Positions 11,879 through 21,052 of a stretch of 64,000 nt of DNA are shown here, in pieces. Every line of letters starts with the position of its first letter. Positions within the stretch are counted from its first letter, which is position 1. The translations under genes and the position numbers were made by a program. The DNA is taken from the NCBI GenBank assembly GCA_963801065.1, contig CAWDDG010000006.1, positions 186,001 through 250,000 on the forward strand. Reading direction: 5' to 3'. Source of the stretch: CAWDDG01 sp963801065. GTDB lineage: Bacteria > Actinomycetota > Actinomycetes > Jiangellales > Jiangellaceae. The notes beneath the pieces are model-generated. The model was given only the letters and a program-made list of their open reading frames with translations. It made no database searches and was not told the origin of the DNA.

Positions 11879-12885
11879 GCGTGAGCGGCGTCGACGCCGG
11901 GCCACTGCTCGACGTCCGCGACCTGAAGGTGGCGTTCACGCGCAAGGGCCGGCCTGACGTGCTCGCGGTCGACGGCGTGTCGTTCACCGTCGAGACCGGC
12001 GAGACCGTTGGGCTGGTGGGGGAGTCGGGCAGTGGCAAGAGCGTCACCTCCCTCGCAGTGATGAGACTGTTGCCCGAACGGGGCGTCCGGATCGGCGGCG
12101 AGGTGCATTTCGACGGCGATGACCTGCTCACCCTGCCGGCGGAACGGATGCGCGACATCCGCGGCAAGGACATCGCCATGGTCTTCCAGGACCCGATGTC
12201 CTCGCTCAACCCGGTCGTTCCGATCGGCATCCAGGTCACCGAGGTACTGAAACGGCACCAAGACCTCAGGGGCGACGCGGCAACGACGGAGGCGCGCGAG
12301 CTGCTGGCCCGCGTGGGCATCCCGGACCCCACCCGCCGGCTGAGGGAGTACCCACACCAGCTCTCCGGCGGCATGCGGCAGCGTGCCCTGATCGCCATGG
12401 CGCTGGCCTGCCAGCCCCGGCTGTTGATCGCCGACGAGCCGACGACCGCCCTCGACGTGACGATCCAGGCCCAGATCCTCGAGCTGCTCAAGGAGCTCGT
12501 CCGCGACACGGGGACGGCCTTGGTGCTCATCACCCACGACCTCGGCGTCGTCGCAGGCGTGGTCGACACCGTCCACGTCATGTACTCGGGCAAGGTGGTG
12601 GAGTCGGCGCAGCGGCACGAGCTGTTCGCCGATCCGCGACACCCGTACACCGGTGGTCTTCTTGCCTCCGTACCCCGGCTCGACGCACCCCGCGGGGCAT
12701 CACTGCACCCCATCCCCGGTTCGCCCGCCGATCTGCGACCCTGGTCGCAAGGCTGCGCGTTCGCCCCCCGGTGCGCGAACCGGATCGAGCCGTGCGTCGT
12801 GGAGCAGCCGGTCCTCGAGGAGTCGCTCGGCCGGTCGCTGCGCTGTTACAACCCGCTGACGGCGGACGAGGAGGTCCCTGCGTGA
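11875..12885 (+). CDS. Peptide ABC transporter ATP-binding protein, DppD type
   Basis: About 336 residues with Walker A GESGSGKS, Q-loop MVFQDPMSSLNP, signature LSGGMRQR, Walker B LLIADEPTTALD and H-loop THDLGVV. The C-terminal oligopeptide/dipeptide extension carries the cysteine cluster (GCAFAPRCANRIEPC) known in DppD/OppD as an iron-sulfur or structural site. Two GTG starts are possible: 11875, overlapping the upstream stop by four bases, or 11881. The first is given because of the coupling overlap. Confidence 0.92.
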   Translation: MSVSGVDAGPLLDVRDLKVAFTRKGRPDVLAVDGVSFTVETGETVGLVGESGSGKSVTSLAVMRLLPERGVRIGGEVHFDGDDLLTLPAERMRDIRGKDIAMVFQDPMSSLNPVVPIGIQVTEVLKRHQDLRGDAATTEARELLARVGIPDPTRRLREYPHQLSGGMRQRALIAMALACQPRLLIADEPTTALDVTIQAQILELLKELVRDTGTALVLITHDLGVVAGVVDTVHVMYSGKVVESAQRHELFADPRHPYTGGLLASVPRLDAPRGASLHPIPGSPADLRPWSQGCAFAPRCANRIEPCVVEQPVLEESLGRSLRCYNPLTADEEVPA

Positions 12886-14105
12886 GCACCGCGGAGGCCC
12901 CCGAGACGGATCGGAGCGCGGTGGAGGTGCCTGGCGAACCTGCTGCGGCCGAGACCACCCGCGACGAGCAGGTCCGGCACCGCCGGGAGATCCGGCAGGA
13001 AGACGTCCTGTTGTCGATTCGCGGGCTCAAGGTCCATTTTCCGATCAAGTCAGGGATCGTGGTGGACCGAGAGGTGGGGTCGGTGAAGGCCGTCGACGGT
13101 GTCGACCTCGACGTGCCGCGGGGGTCGACGGTAGGGCTTGTGGGCGAGTCGGGCTGCGGGAAGACCACGCTCGGGCGGGCCGTCCTCAGGCTGGTCGAGC
13201 CCACGGCCGGCACGGTGAGCTTCGACGGCATCGACATCGCCGGACTCGCCGACGAGGACATGCGCCGGATACGCCGCCGGATGCAGATGATCTTCCAAGA
13301 CCCGATGGCGAGCCTGGACCCGCGGCAGAGCGTCGAGTCGGTGCTCACCGAGCCCCGGCGTGCACACGGCATCGAGGGAGGGCAGTCGAAGGGCGTGAGC
13401 GAGCTCCTCGACCTCGTCGGGTTGCCCGCATCGGCGGCATCGCGCTATCCGCATGAGTTCTCCGGCGGCCAGCGCCAGCGGATCGGCATCGCCCGCGCGA
13501 TCGCCCTCGAGCCCGACCTGATCATCGCCGACGAGCCCGTTTCCGCCTTGGACGTGTCCATCCAGGCCCAGGTCGTGAACCTCCTCGAGGAGCTGCAGGA
13601 CCGGCTGGGCCTGACCTACGTGGTGATCGCGCACGACCTTGCCGTCGTGCGCCACATCGCGGACGTGGTCGCGGTCATGTACCTCGGCGGGATCGTCGAG
13701 CAGGCGGCGTCCGACGCGCTCTACACCGCGCCCTATCACCCGTACACCAAGGCGCTGATGTCGGCCGTCCCGATCCCCGACCCCGTGGTCGAGGACACCC
13801 GCGAGCGCATCCTGCTCACCGGTGACCTTCCTTCGCCTGCCAACCCTCCCAGCGGTTGCCGGTTCCACACGCGATGCCCCTACCGCCAGCCCACTCGCTG
13901 CGACGACGAGCGGCCGGCTCTTCGCGACATGGCGCCGGGCCACACGGTCGCGTGCCATTGGGCCGAACAGATCCATGCGGGAGTGATCACGCCGCGGGCC
14001 AGTGCCGTCGTCGAGGCGACCGTTCGTGACGAGCCGCCGCCGACGAGGGTGCCCCTGCCCGGCGACCCGAGCACGACGACACTCGGCCCGCCGCCGGGCG
14101 TCTGA
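12882..14105 (+). CDS. Peptide ABC transporter ATP-binding protein, DppF type
   Basis: 407 residues with Walker A GESGCGKTT, Q-loop MIFQDPMASLDPRQ, signature FSGGQRQR, Walker B LIIADEPVSALD and H-loop AHDLAVV. The C-terminal extension has the usual cysteines (CRFHTRCPYRQPTRC) and then a Pro/Ala-rich tail of about 60 residues, longer than in most DppF proteins. The GTG start overlaps the preceding stop (GTGA), with GAGG 12 bases upstream. Last gene of the operon. Confidence 0.92.
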   Translation: MSTAEAPETDRSAVEVPGEPAAAETTRDEQVRHRREIRQEDVLLSIRGLKVHFPIKSGIVVDREVGSVKAVDGVDLDVPRGSTVGLVGESGCGKTTLGRAVLRLVEPTAGTVSFDGIDIAGLADEDMRRIRRRMQMIFQDPMASLDPRQSVESVLTEPRRAHGIEGGQSKGVSELLDLVGLPASAASRYPHEFSGGQRQRIGIARAIALEPDLIIADEPVSALDVSIQAQVVNLLEELQDRLGLTYVVIAHDLAVVRHIADVVAVMYLGGIVEQAASDALYTAPYHPYTKALMSAVPIPDPVVEDTRERILLTGDLPSPANPPSGCRFHTRCPYRQPTRCDDERPALRDMAPGHTVACHWAEQIHAGVITPRASAVVEATVRDEPPPTRVPLPGDPSTTTLGPPPGV

Positions 14106-14127
14106 GCGAGCCGCGAAGCCTTCGCTC
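14104..14127 (+). terminator. Weak hairpin between convergent genes
   Basis: GAGCGA at 14104-14109 pairs with TCGCTC at 14122-14127. The 46-bp gap separates the importer operon from a convergent permease gene. The stem is short and no T-run follows. Confidence 0.25.
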
Positions 14128-14151
14128 ATCGACGTGTCGGTGGAGGTTCTG

Positions 14152-16704
14152 TCACTCCGTCGTGATGGCCCGCAGGATGTCGAGCTTCGCGGCCCGTCGG
14201 GCCGGCCACAGCGCCGCAAGTACTCCGACGACCCCGGCGAGGGCGACGAAGACCACCAGCTGAACCCACGGCACCGAGAGCACCTCGAGACCCTGGCCTG
14301 CTTGCGACCGCTGCAGGGCGATGCCGAACAGCACACCCAGTCCGACGCCGAGCACCGCCCCCAAGACCGCGATGGTGATCGACTCCAGCCGCACCATCCG
14401 GCGCAGCTGCCTTCGGGAGAGACCGACGGCTCGCAGCAGGCCGATCTCCCGGGTGCGCTCGAGCACTGACAGTGCGAGTGTGTTCACGATGCCCAGAACG
14501 GCGATGATGATCGCCAGACCGAGCAACGCGTACACCAGGTAGAGCAGCTGGTTGACCTGCGAGCGCTGCTCGGCCTTGAAAGCCTCCTGGTCCTTGACGG
14601 CGATCGTCGGCAGGTCGGCCGTCACATCGTCGATGCCGTTCTCGAGGTCGGCGAGGTCGGTACCCGGCTCGCCGAGCACGTAGACGGTCGAGTCCGCCGG
14701 GATGATGCCGCCGTCGGCGAGCGTGTCGAGCCCGACGACCATGTCCGAGAACAACAGCGGGTTCTGGGCGTAGACGCCCGCGACGCTCAGCTCCTGGTCA
14801 CCCCCCGGAAGCGTGACGGTCAACGGGTCACCGACTCTCACCGCGTGGTCCTCGGCGTAGTTCTCCGACACCAGGACACCGTCCGGGCCGAGCTCGTCGG
14901 TCCCGTCCGCGATCGTGAAGTCAGCGGCTCGGCTGAACGCGGCCGGGTCGAGGGCGCCGAGGAAGACACCGTCTCCGTCGACCTGGGCCGCGTTGTACCG
15001 CACCTGAGCCACGTCGGCGACGCCGTCGAGATCGGCGATGTCATCGGCGACCGTTGGGGAGAACGGTTGCCCGATCGCGTTCGACACGACGAACTGGGCG
15101 TCGAGTCCGTCATCGAGCGCCTTGTCGATGCTCCTGTTGGCGGACTGCCCGACAACGGACATCGCTGCCACGAGCGCCAGCCCGATCATGAGGGCCGAGG
15201 CGGTAGCCGCCGTGCGGCGCGGGTTCCGCTGGGCGTTCTCGCGCGCGAGTCGGCCGACGGTGCCGAACACCCTCGGGAACCAGCCGGCGATCACGCGCAC
15301 GATCGGTGGGCCGAGCACCGGTGCGAGAAGCGCCACGCCGACGAAGACCGCCGTGATCCCGCCGCCGACCAGCAAGCCGGCCTGAGCGGTGTCGGCGAAG
15401 AGGCCGACCCCCATCAGGACCGCGCCGGCGACCGTAAGCACCGCGCCGAGGCCGGCGTGCAGGTTCCGGGAAGATTGGGGGAGTGCGACGTCGTCGCGCA
15501 TCGCCGCGACAGGTGGCACCTTCGCGGCGCGGCGGGCGGGCACGTAGGCGGCGATCAGCGTGACGAGCACTCCGACTGCGTACGCCACGAGCACCGTTCG
15601 AGGCTGCAGCACGAGGCCGGCGCCGCCCAGGTCGAGCCCGAACGCAGCGAAAGCGACCTTGAGCAGCTGAGCGACTCCGAGGCCGAGCAGCAGACCCAGT
15701 GTCGAACCCACCAGGCCCACGGCGAGCGCCTCGATCATCACCGATCTGGTCACCTGGCGCCGGTCCGCACCCAGGGCCCGGTACAGCGCCATCTCCTGAG
15801 CCCGCTGCGCGACCAGGATCGAGAACGTGTTGAGGATGAGGAAGATGCCGACGAACAGCGCGACGGCGGCGAAGATCAACAGGAACGTGTTGAAGAAGCC
15901 CAGCGCCTCCTTGATCATGTCCTCGCCCTCGGCGGCGATCTCCGAGCCGGTCTTGGCCTCGACGCCGTCGGGGAGTGTCTCCTGGATCTGTGTGCGCAGC
16001 TCTCCGACGTCGGTTCCGTCAGCCGCCGTGACGGCGATGCTGTTGAAGGCGTCGTCGCCGCCGAGAACCAGACGCTGAGCAGTTGCCGTGTCGACCAGGG
16101 TCAGCGTCGCACCGGCCAGGCTGTTCCCGCCCCCGAACTCGGCCGTCCCGACCATCGTGGCGCGAACCTGCGGCTGCTCTGCGGCAGTGACCAGGGTGAC
16201 CGTGTCGCCCACCTGATATCCCGCCTTGTCGGCCGTCTTGACGTCGAGGACGACCTCGTTCCCGGCTCGTGGCTCATCGCCGTCGACGATCCGCAGCGGT
16301 ACGGACCCGTCCTCGGCGGGCGCGTCGCTCCAGTTCGTCAGAATGCCAGGCGCGCCGCTGCCGCCGACGACCCTTCCGTCGTCGCCGACGACGAAGACCG
16401 ACTGGTTCGAGACGACACCGTCAGCCCGGTCGACACCGTCGACGTCGGCGAGCTCCTCGACCGTCGACGCGGGCAGCGTGCGCGCGTCCCCGCCGGTGAA
16501 CTGGAACTGGTCACCCTCGCCGACTGTGGGCCGCACGACGATGTCGGAGTTGGAGTCGGCGAAGATCTGCTCGAACGTGCGGTCCAGGGTGTCGGTGAAG
16601 ACGAACGAACCCGCGACGAACGCGACGCCCAGCACGATGGCGAACGCGCTCATGGCCAGCCGCAGCTTCCGCGCGGCGAGGCTCTTGAAGGTGGCGCGGA
16701 GCAT
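14152..16704 (-). CDS. FtsX/MacB-type ABC permease (copy 1)
   Basis: 850 residues. One N-terminal membrane segment (RLAMSAFAIVLGVAFVAGSFVF) precedes a large extracytoplasmic domain. An FtsX block of three segments follows at about residues 270-400, then a linker segment (LTVAGAVLMGVGLFA), a second extracytoplasmic domain, and a C-terminal FtsX block ending in ARRAAKLDILRAITTE. This is the layout of permeases that act with LolD/MacB-type ATPases on peptides or envelope lipids; they are mechanotransmitters rather than simple importers. It lies 3 bp after its ATPase gene. It is a close paralogue of the permease at 17785-20349, sharing the start, the FtsX blocks and the same C-terminus. Confidence 0.88.
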   Translation of the reverse strand: MLRATFKSLAARKLRLAMSAFAIVLGVAFVAGSFVFTDTLDRTFEQIFADSNSDIVVRPTVGEGDQFQFTGGDARTLPASTVEELADVDGVDRADGVVSNQSVFVVGDDGRVVGGSGAPGILTNWSDAPAEDGSVPLRIVDGDEPRAGNEVVLDVKTADKAGYQVGDTVTLVTAAEQPQVRATMVGTAEFGGGNSLAGATLTLVDTATAQRLVLGGDDAFNSIAVTAADGTDVGELRTQIQETLPDGVEAKTGSEIAAEGEDMIKEALGFFNTFLLIFAAVALFVGIFLILNTFSILVAQRAQEMALYRALGADRRQVTRSVMIEALAVGLVGSTLGLLLGLGVAQLLKVAFAAFGLDLGGAGLVLQPRTVLVAYAVGVLVTLIAAYVPARRAAKVPPVAAMRDDVALPQSSRNLHAGLGAVLTVAGAVLMGVGLFADTAQAGLLVGGGITAVFVGVALLAPVLGPPIVRVIAGWFPRVFGTVGRLARENAQRNPRRTAATASALMIGLALVAAMSVVGQSANRSIDKALDDGLDAQFVVSNAIGQPFSPTVADDIADLDGVADVAQVRYNAAQVDGDGVFLGALDPAAFSRAADFTIADGTDELGPDGVLVSENYAEDHAVRVGDPLTVTLPGGDQELSVAGVYAQNPLLFSDMVVGLDTLADGGIIPADSTVYVLGEPGTDLADLENGIDDVTADLPTIAVKDQEAFKAEQRSQVNQLLYLVYALLGLAIIIAVLGIVNTLALSVLERTREIGLLRAVGLSRRQLRRMVRLESITIAVLGAVLGVGLGVLFGIALQRSQAGQGLEVLSVPWVQLVVFVALAGVVGVLAALWPARRAAKLDILRAITTE

Positions 16705-16707
16705 CGG

Positions 16708-17487
16708 TCAGGACACCCGCCCCACGGCGTCGAAGCCCTTCATCCGTTCGAGCACGCGCTCCGCGGTCGGCTGGGTCATCTCGTCGACGATCCGGCCGTC
16801 GGCGAGGAACAGCACCCGATCGGCGTACGACGCGGCATTCGGGTCGTGCGTCACCATGACGACGGTCTGGCCGAACTCGCGCACGGAGCGACGTAGGAAG
16901 CCCAGCACCTCGGCGCCGGAGCGGGAGTCCAGGTTGCCCGTGGGCTCGTCGGCGAAGACGATGTCGGGCCGGCTCGCCAGCGCACGCGCGCAGGCGACGC
17001 GTTGCTGCTGACCGCCCGAGAGCTCGTTGGGCTTGTGCCCGAGGCGGTCGCCGAGTCCGATCGTCGATATCACGGTGTCGAACCATTCACGGTCGATCTT
17101 GCGACCGGCGATGTCGAGCGGAAGGGTGATGTTCTCCTGTGCGGTCAACGTGGGTACCAGGTTGTACGCCTGGAAGACGAAGCCGATCTTGTCCCGCCGA
17201 AGCCGGGTGAGGTCGCCGTCGCCCAGCGTCGTCAGCTCGACGTCAGCGACGTAGACCTGACCGTGGGTGGCCGAGTCGAGGGCGGCCATGCAATGCATGA
17301 GTGTCGACTTGCCGGACCCGGACGGGCCCATGATCGCCGTGTAGCGACCGCGCTCGAACTCCACGGAAACGTCGTCGAGCGCGACGACCTGCGTGTCGCC
17401 CTGGCCGTAGACCTTTGACAGCCCCACGGCGCGCGCCGCGGCCGTCGGCTGGCCGCCGGACGGGGTGGGAACAGTCTGCGCTGTCAC
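16708..17487 (-). CDS. ABC transporter ATPase, LolD/MacB type
   Basis: 259 residues. Walker A GPSGSGKSTLMH, Q-loop FVFQAYNLVPTLTAQENITLPL, signature LSGGQQQRVACARAL, Walker B IVFADEPTGNLDSRSG and H-loop THDPNAASYADR are all present. The NLVPTLTAxEN stretch is typical of the LolD/MacB/FtsE branch. GTG start with GAGGAG nine bases upstream. It is followed after 3 bp by permease copy 1. It is the only ATPase in the module, so it may also serve permease copy 2. Confidence 0.92.
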   Translation of the reverse strand: MTAQTVPTPSGGQPTAAARAVGLSKVYGQGDTQVVALDDVSVEFERGRYTAIMGPSGSGKSTLMHCMAALDSATHGQVYVADVELTTLGDGDLTRLRRDKIGFVFQAYNLVPTLTAQENITLPLDIAGRKIDREWFDTVISTIGLGDRLGHKPNELSGGQQQRVACARALASRPDIVFADEPTGNLDSRSGAEVLGFLRRSVREFGQTVVMVTHDPNAASYADRVLFLADGRIVDEMTQPTAERVLERMKGFDAVGRVS

Positions 17488-17658
17488 CTGTGCTCCTCGG
17501 TCAGACGTCGTGATGCTTCGACGTTACGGGCTCGGCATCCTGGATCGCTCGGCGAACAGGCCGGTTCGCCGGATCCCTCGCACGGACGACGCGGCGGGCC
17601 TCCTCGTCCCAAGGGAGGACTTCCTGAGGCACAGCTAGCGAGGGTTCGGCCCGTAGGA

Positions 17659-17751
17659 TGCGACCGGCTGCGGAGGCGGGCGTCTAAAGAGCGATCAATG
17701 GCATGCTCTTTCGGCCATTGATCGCGGAGCCCGCCGGAGCATCCGGTCGCA
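17659..17751. repeat. Nested inverted repeat with two competing hairpins
   Basis: Three nested arms pair: TGCGACCGG (17659) with CCGGTCGCA (17743), GGCGGGC (17675) with GCCCGCC (17729), and GCGATCAATGGC (17691) with GCCATTGATCGC (17714). A second hairpin, AAAGAGC (17687) with GCTCTTT (17705), cannot form together with the innermost arm. It fills much of the 297-bp gap (17488-17784) between permease copy 2 and the ATPase gene, both minus. It could be a terminator or attenuator. Nothing else was recognised in that gap. Confidence 0.7.
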
Positions 17752-17784
17752 CCCTGCGAATCCCGCTCCGTCGCCGGCCGGCGG

Positions 17785-20349
17785 CTACTCGGTGGTGACG
17801 GCCCGCAGGACGTCCAGCTTGGCGGCCCGTCGCGCGGGCCAGACTGCAGCCAGGACCCCGACGAGCGCCGCGAGCACGACGAACCCGGCGAGCCGGGCCC
17901 ACGGGATGGCCAGGATCTCCAGGCCCTCGCTGGACAGAGCGCTTTGCAGTGCCACGCCGAAGATCACGCCCAGCACGATGCCGAGCACGGCACCGAGCAC
18001 CGCGATCGCGACCGACTCCCACCGCACCATCGCGCGCAGCTGCCGACGGCTCATGCCGACCGCTCGGAGCAGGCCGACCTCGCGCGTCCGTTCGATGACC
18101 GAGAGCGCCAAGGTGTTGACGATCCCCAGGACGGCGATGAGAACGGCCAACCCGAGCAGGGCGTACACGAGGCTCAGCAGCCGGTTGACGGGCGCCCGTT
18201 GCTCCTCCTTGAACGCGTCCTGATCCTTGACGGTCACCGTCGGGATGCTCGACGTCACACCCTCGAGGCGGTCCCGCACCTCCGCCCTATCGGCGTCAGG
18301 CTCGGTGACGACATAGACGAAGCTGTCCGCGGGACTCACGCCGGCGGCCTCGAGCACGTCGAGGCCGATGATGACCTCGCTGCCGATCACTGGGTTGTCG
18401 GCGAAGATCCCGACCACGTTGTGCTGTCGGCCCCCCGACGGCAAGGAGAGCGCGAGCGGGTCTCCCACGCCGAGCTCCTCGCGCTCGGCCAATGCCCTGG
18501 CCACGAGGACGCCGTCGGATCCGACATCGGCGTCACCATCGGTGAGATCGAGACGAACCGCTCGGGCGAAGGCCTCGGGTTCCAGCGCCGCGAGGTTGGC
18601 GTCCTCACCGGCCACCTGGCCGGCCTGCCAGCGGACCCGGGCGACGTCCGCGACGCCGTTCAGCTCGGCGACGTCGGATGCCACCGTGGGTGAGAAAGCC
18701 TGGCCGACGGCGTTCGAGATGACGAAGTCGGCGGTCAGGTCGTCCTCGAGGGCGACGTCGATGCTCTTGTTGGTCGACTCCCCGATCACGGCCATGGCCG
18801 ACACCAGAGCCAGCCCGACCATCAACGCCGACGCCGTCGCAGCCGTGCGGCGCGGGTTCCGTAGCGCGTTCTCACGGGCCAGCCGGCCGACGGTGCCGAG
18901 CAACCGTGGGTAGCCGGCGGCGATGACCCGGACGATGGGACCGGCGAGTACCGGTGCGAGCAGGGCGATGCCGAGGAAGACACCGGTGATCCCGGCCCCG
19001 ACGAGCGTTGCCTGCTGGGAGCTCTCGAGGAAGAGTCCGGCGCCGAGCGCGGCAGCTCCCCCTGAGGCGAGCAGCCCGCCGGCACCGGCGTGAAGGCTGC
19101 CCGGGGCCTGCGGTGGCGCCACGTCGTCGCGCATCGCCGCGACCGGCGCCACCCGGGCCGCCCGACGGGCGGGGATGTAAGCCGCGGCCATCGTGACCAC
19201 GACGCCGACGAGATACGCGATGGCAACGGTCCGGGGCTCCAGCACCAGCCCGCCGGGCCCCAGGTCGAGGCCGAAGGCACTGAAGGCGAGCTTGAGCAAC
19301 TGCGCCACGGCGAGTCCGAGCAGGAGGCCGACCGTCGAACCGAACAGCCCGACTACGAGCGCTTCGGTCAGGACCGAGCGGGTGACCTGTCGGCGCCCCG
19401 CCCCGAGTGCACGGTAGAGCGCGATCTCCTGGCTGCGTTGCGCAACGAGGATCGAGAACGTGTTGAGGATCAGGAACGTGCCGACGAACAGCGACACCGC
19501 GGCGAAGACCAGCAGGAACGTGTTGAAGAAGCCGAGCGCATCGCGCAGGCCGTCGGACGTCTCGTTCGAGGTCTCGGTGCCGGTCTTCGCTTCGAGACCG
19601 TCGGGCAGGATGGCCTCGATGTCGGCCCGAAGCTCCTCCTGGCTGACGCCCTCGCGCGCGGCGACGGTGATCGTCGTGAAGGCGTCGGCGCCGCCCAGGA
19701 GCAGGCGCTGCGCCGTCCGCGTTTCGAACAGCGCGAGCGTCGCCCCGGCAAGGCTGGCGCTCTCGCCGAACGTCGCCGTCCCGACCAGCGTTGCCTGGAT
19801 CTCTGCCTGCTCGCCGCTGGTGATCAGTCGCACCGCATCGCCGACCTCATATCCGCCCAGGTCGGCCGACCGGGTGTCGACGACGACCTCGCCGTCGGCG
19901 GTGGGCGGCTTGCCGACCTCGATCCGCAGGGGTGACTCACCCGTGGTGTTGGGCGCGTCGGTCCAGTTGGCGCCGATCCCCGGTGCCCCGCCACCGCTGA
20001 CCACGCGTCCATCGGTCCCGACCACGAAGACCGACCGGTTCTCGACCACGCCGTCAGCCCGCCGTGCGCCGTCGAGCGCAGCCAGCTGATCGACCATGGT
20101 GGCCGGGACCGTGCGCGCGTCGTTACTGATGGACGCGCTGCCTACCAGCGTGCTGAGGCCCTGGGCGCCCTCGGGCCGGACGACGACGTCGCCGTTGAGG
20201 TCGCTGAAGATTTCCTCGAACGTCATGTCGAGCGTGTCGGTGAAGACGTAGGAGCCGGCAACGAATGCAACGCCGAGGACGATGGCAAGGGCACTCATCA
20301 CGAGCCGCACCTTGCGGGCGAGCAGGCTCTTCAGCGTGACGCGCAGCAC
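17785..20349 (-). CDS. FtsX/MacB-type ABC permease (copy 2)
   Basis: 854 residues, the same architecture as the permease at 14152-16704: an N-terminal membrane segment (LVMSALAIVLGVAFVAGSYVF), extracytoplasmic domain, FtsX block (FLLVFAAVSLFVGTFLILNTF), second extracytoplasmic domain, and C-terminal FtsX block ending ARRAAKLDVLRAVTTE. GTG 20349 is preferred because it aligns with the ATG of copy 1 (VLRVTLKSL against MLRATFKSL) and avoids overlapping the response-regulator gene. It lies 13 bp after that gene, so it belongs to the two-component operon. Confidence 0.87.
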   Translation of the reverse strand: MLRVTLKSLLARKVRLVMSALAIVLGVAFVAGSYVFTDTLDMTFEEIFSDLNGDVVVRPEGAQGLSTLVGSASISNDARTVPATMVDQLAALDGARRADGVVENRSVFVVGTDGRVVSGGGAPGIGANWTDAPNTTGESPLRIEVGKPPTADGEVVVDTRSADLGGYEVGDAVRLITSGEQAEIQATLVGTATFGESASLAGATLALFETRTAQRLLLGGADAFTTITVAAREGVSQEELRADIEAILPDGLEAKTGTETSNETSDGLRDALGFFNTFLLVFAAVSLFVGTFLILNTFSILVAQRSQEIALYRALGAGRRQVTRSVLTEALVVGLFGSTVGLLLGLAVAQLLKLAFSAFGLDLGPGGLVLEPRTVAIAYLVGVVVTMAAAYIPARRAARVAPVAAMRDDVAPPQAPGSLHAGAGGLLASGGAAALGAGLFLESSQQATLVGAGITGVFLGIALLAPVLAGPIVRVIAAGYPRLLGTVGRLARENALRNPRRTAATASALMVGLALVSAMAVIGESTNKSIDVALEDDLTADFVISNAVGQAFSPTVASDVAELNGVADVARVRWQAGQVAGEDANLAALEPEAFARAVRLDLTDGDADVGSDGVLVARALAEREELGVGDPLALSLPSGGRQHNVVGIFADNPVIGSEVIIGLDVLEAAGVSPADSFVYVVTEPDADRAEVRDRLEGVTSSIPTVTVKDQDAFKEEQRAPVNRLLSLVYALLGLAVLIAVLGIVNTLALSVIERTREVGLLRAVGMSRRQLRAMVRWESVAIAVLGAVLGIVLGVIFGVALQSALSSEGLEILAIPWARLAGFVVLAALVGVLAAVWPARRAAKLDVLRAVTTE

Positions 20350-20362
20350 GGTACCGGGGGCA

Positions 20363-21052
20363 TTAGATCGCGCCGGGCTGGACCAGGCCACTCTCGTACG
20401 CGTACACGGCCGCCTGGACCCGGTCGCGCACGCCGAGCTTCGTCAGCAGGTTGCCGACATGGGTCTTCACGGTCGTCTCCGACACCACGAGCTCGGCCGC
20501 GATCTCGGCGTTCGAGAGGCCGCGCGCGACCAACTTGAGCACCTGCCGCTCGCGTTCGGTGAGGATTGTCAGACTCGCCGGGGTCGGAGCGTTGGCCGCC
20601 GGCAGCCGGCTGGCGAACTGGTCGAGCAGGCGCCGGGTCACGCTCGGCGCCACGACGGCCTCGCCCGCCGCCACTACCCGGATCGCGTCGACGAGATCCT
20701 CGGCGGGCACGTCCTTGAGCAGGAAGCCGCTAGCACCGGCCCGCAGCGCCTCGACGACGTACTCGTCGAGGTCGAACGTGGTGAGGACGAGGACACGGGG
20801 CGCGCTGTCGCGAGCGGCGCCGGTGATCAGACGGGTCGCCTGCACACCGTCCATGCGTGGCATCCGGATGTCCATCAGGACCACATCAGGCTGGAGGGCC
20901 CGGGTGTCGGCCACGGCGGCCTCGCCGTCGCCGGACTCGCCGACGACCGCGATGTCCGGCTCGGTCTCGAGGATCATCCGGAACCCGGTCCGCAACAGCG
21001 GCTGGTCGTCGACCAGGAGCACGCGGATCGGGCCCGTCGCGGGCATCGTCAT
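20363..21052 (-). CDS. NarL/LuxR-family response regulator
   Basis: 229 residues. The receiver domain begins RVLLVDDQPLLRTGFRMIL; the phospho-acceptor is Asp61 in VVLMDIRMPRMDG. The C-terminal LuxR helix-turn-helix is LTERERQVLKLVARGLSNAE with VSETTVKTHVGNLLTKLG. The ATG overlaps the stop of the kinase gene (ATGA). It probably controls the downstream FtsX permease and perhaps the ATPase-permease pair beyond the hairpin. Confidence 0.95.
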   Translation of the reverse strand: MTMPATGPIRVLLVDDQPLLRTGFRMILETEPDIAVVGESGDGEAAVADTRALQPDVVLMDIRMPRMDGVQATRLITGAARDSAPRVLVLTTFDLDEYVVEALRAGASGFLLKDVPAEDLVDAIRVVAAGEAVVAPSVTRRLLDQFASRLPAANAPTPASLTILTERERQVLKLVARGLSNAEIAAELVVSETTVKTHVGNLLTKLGVRDRVQAAVYAYESGLVQPGAI

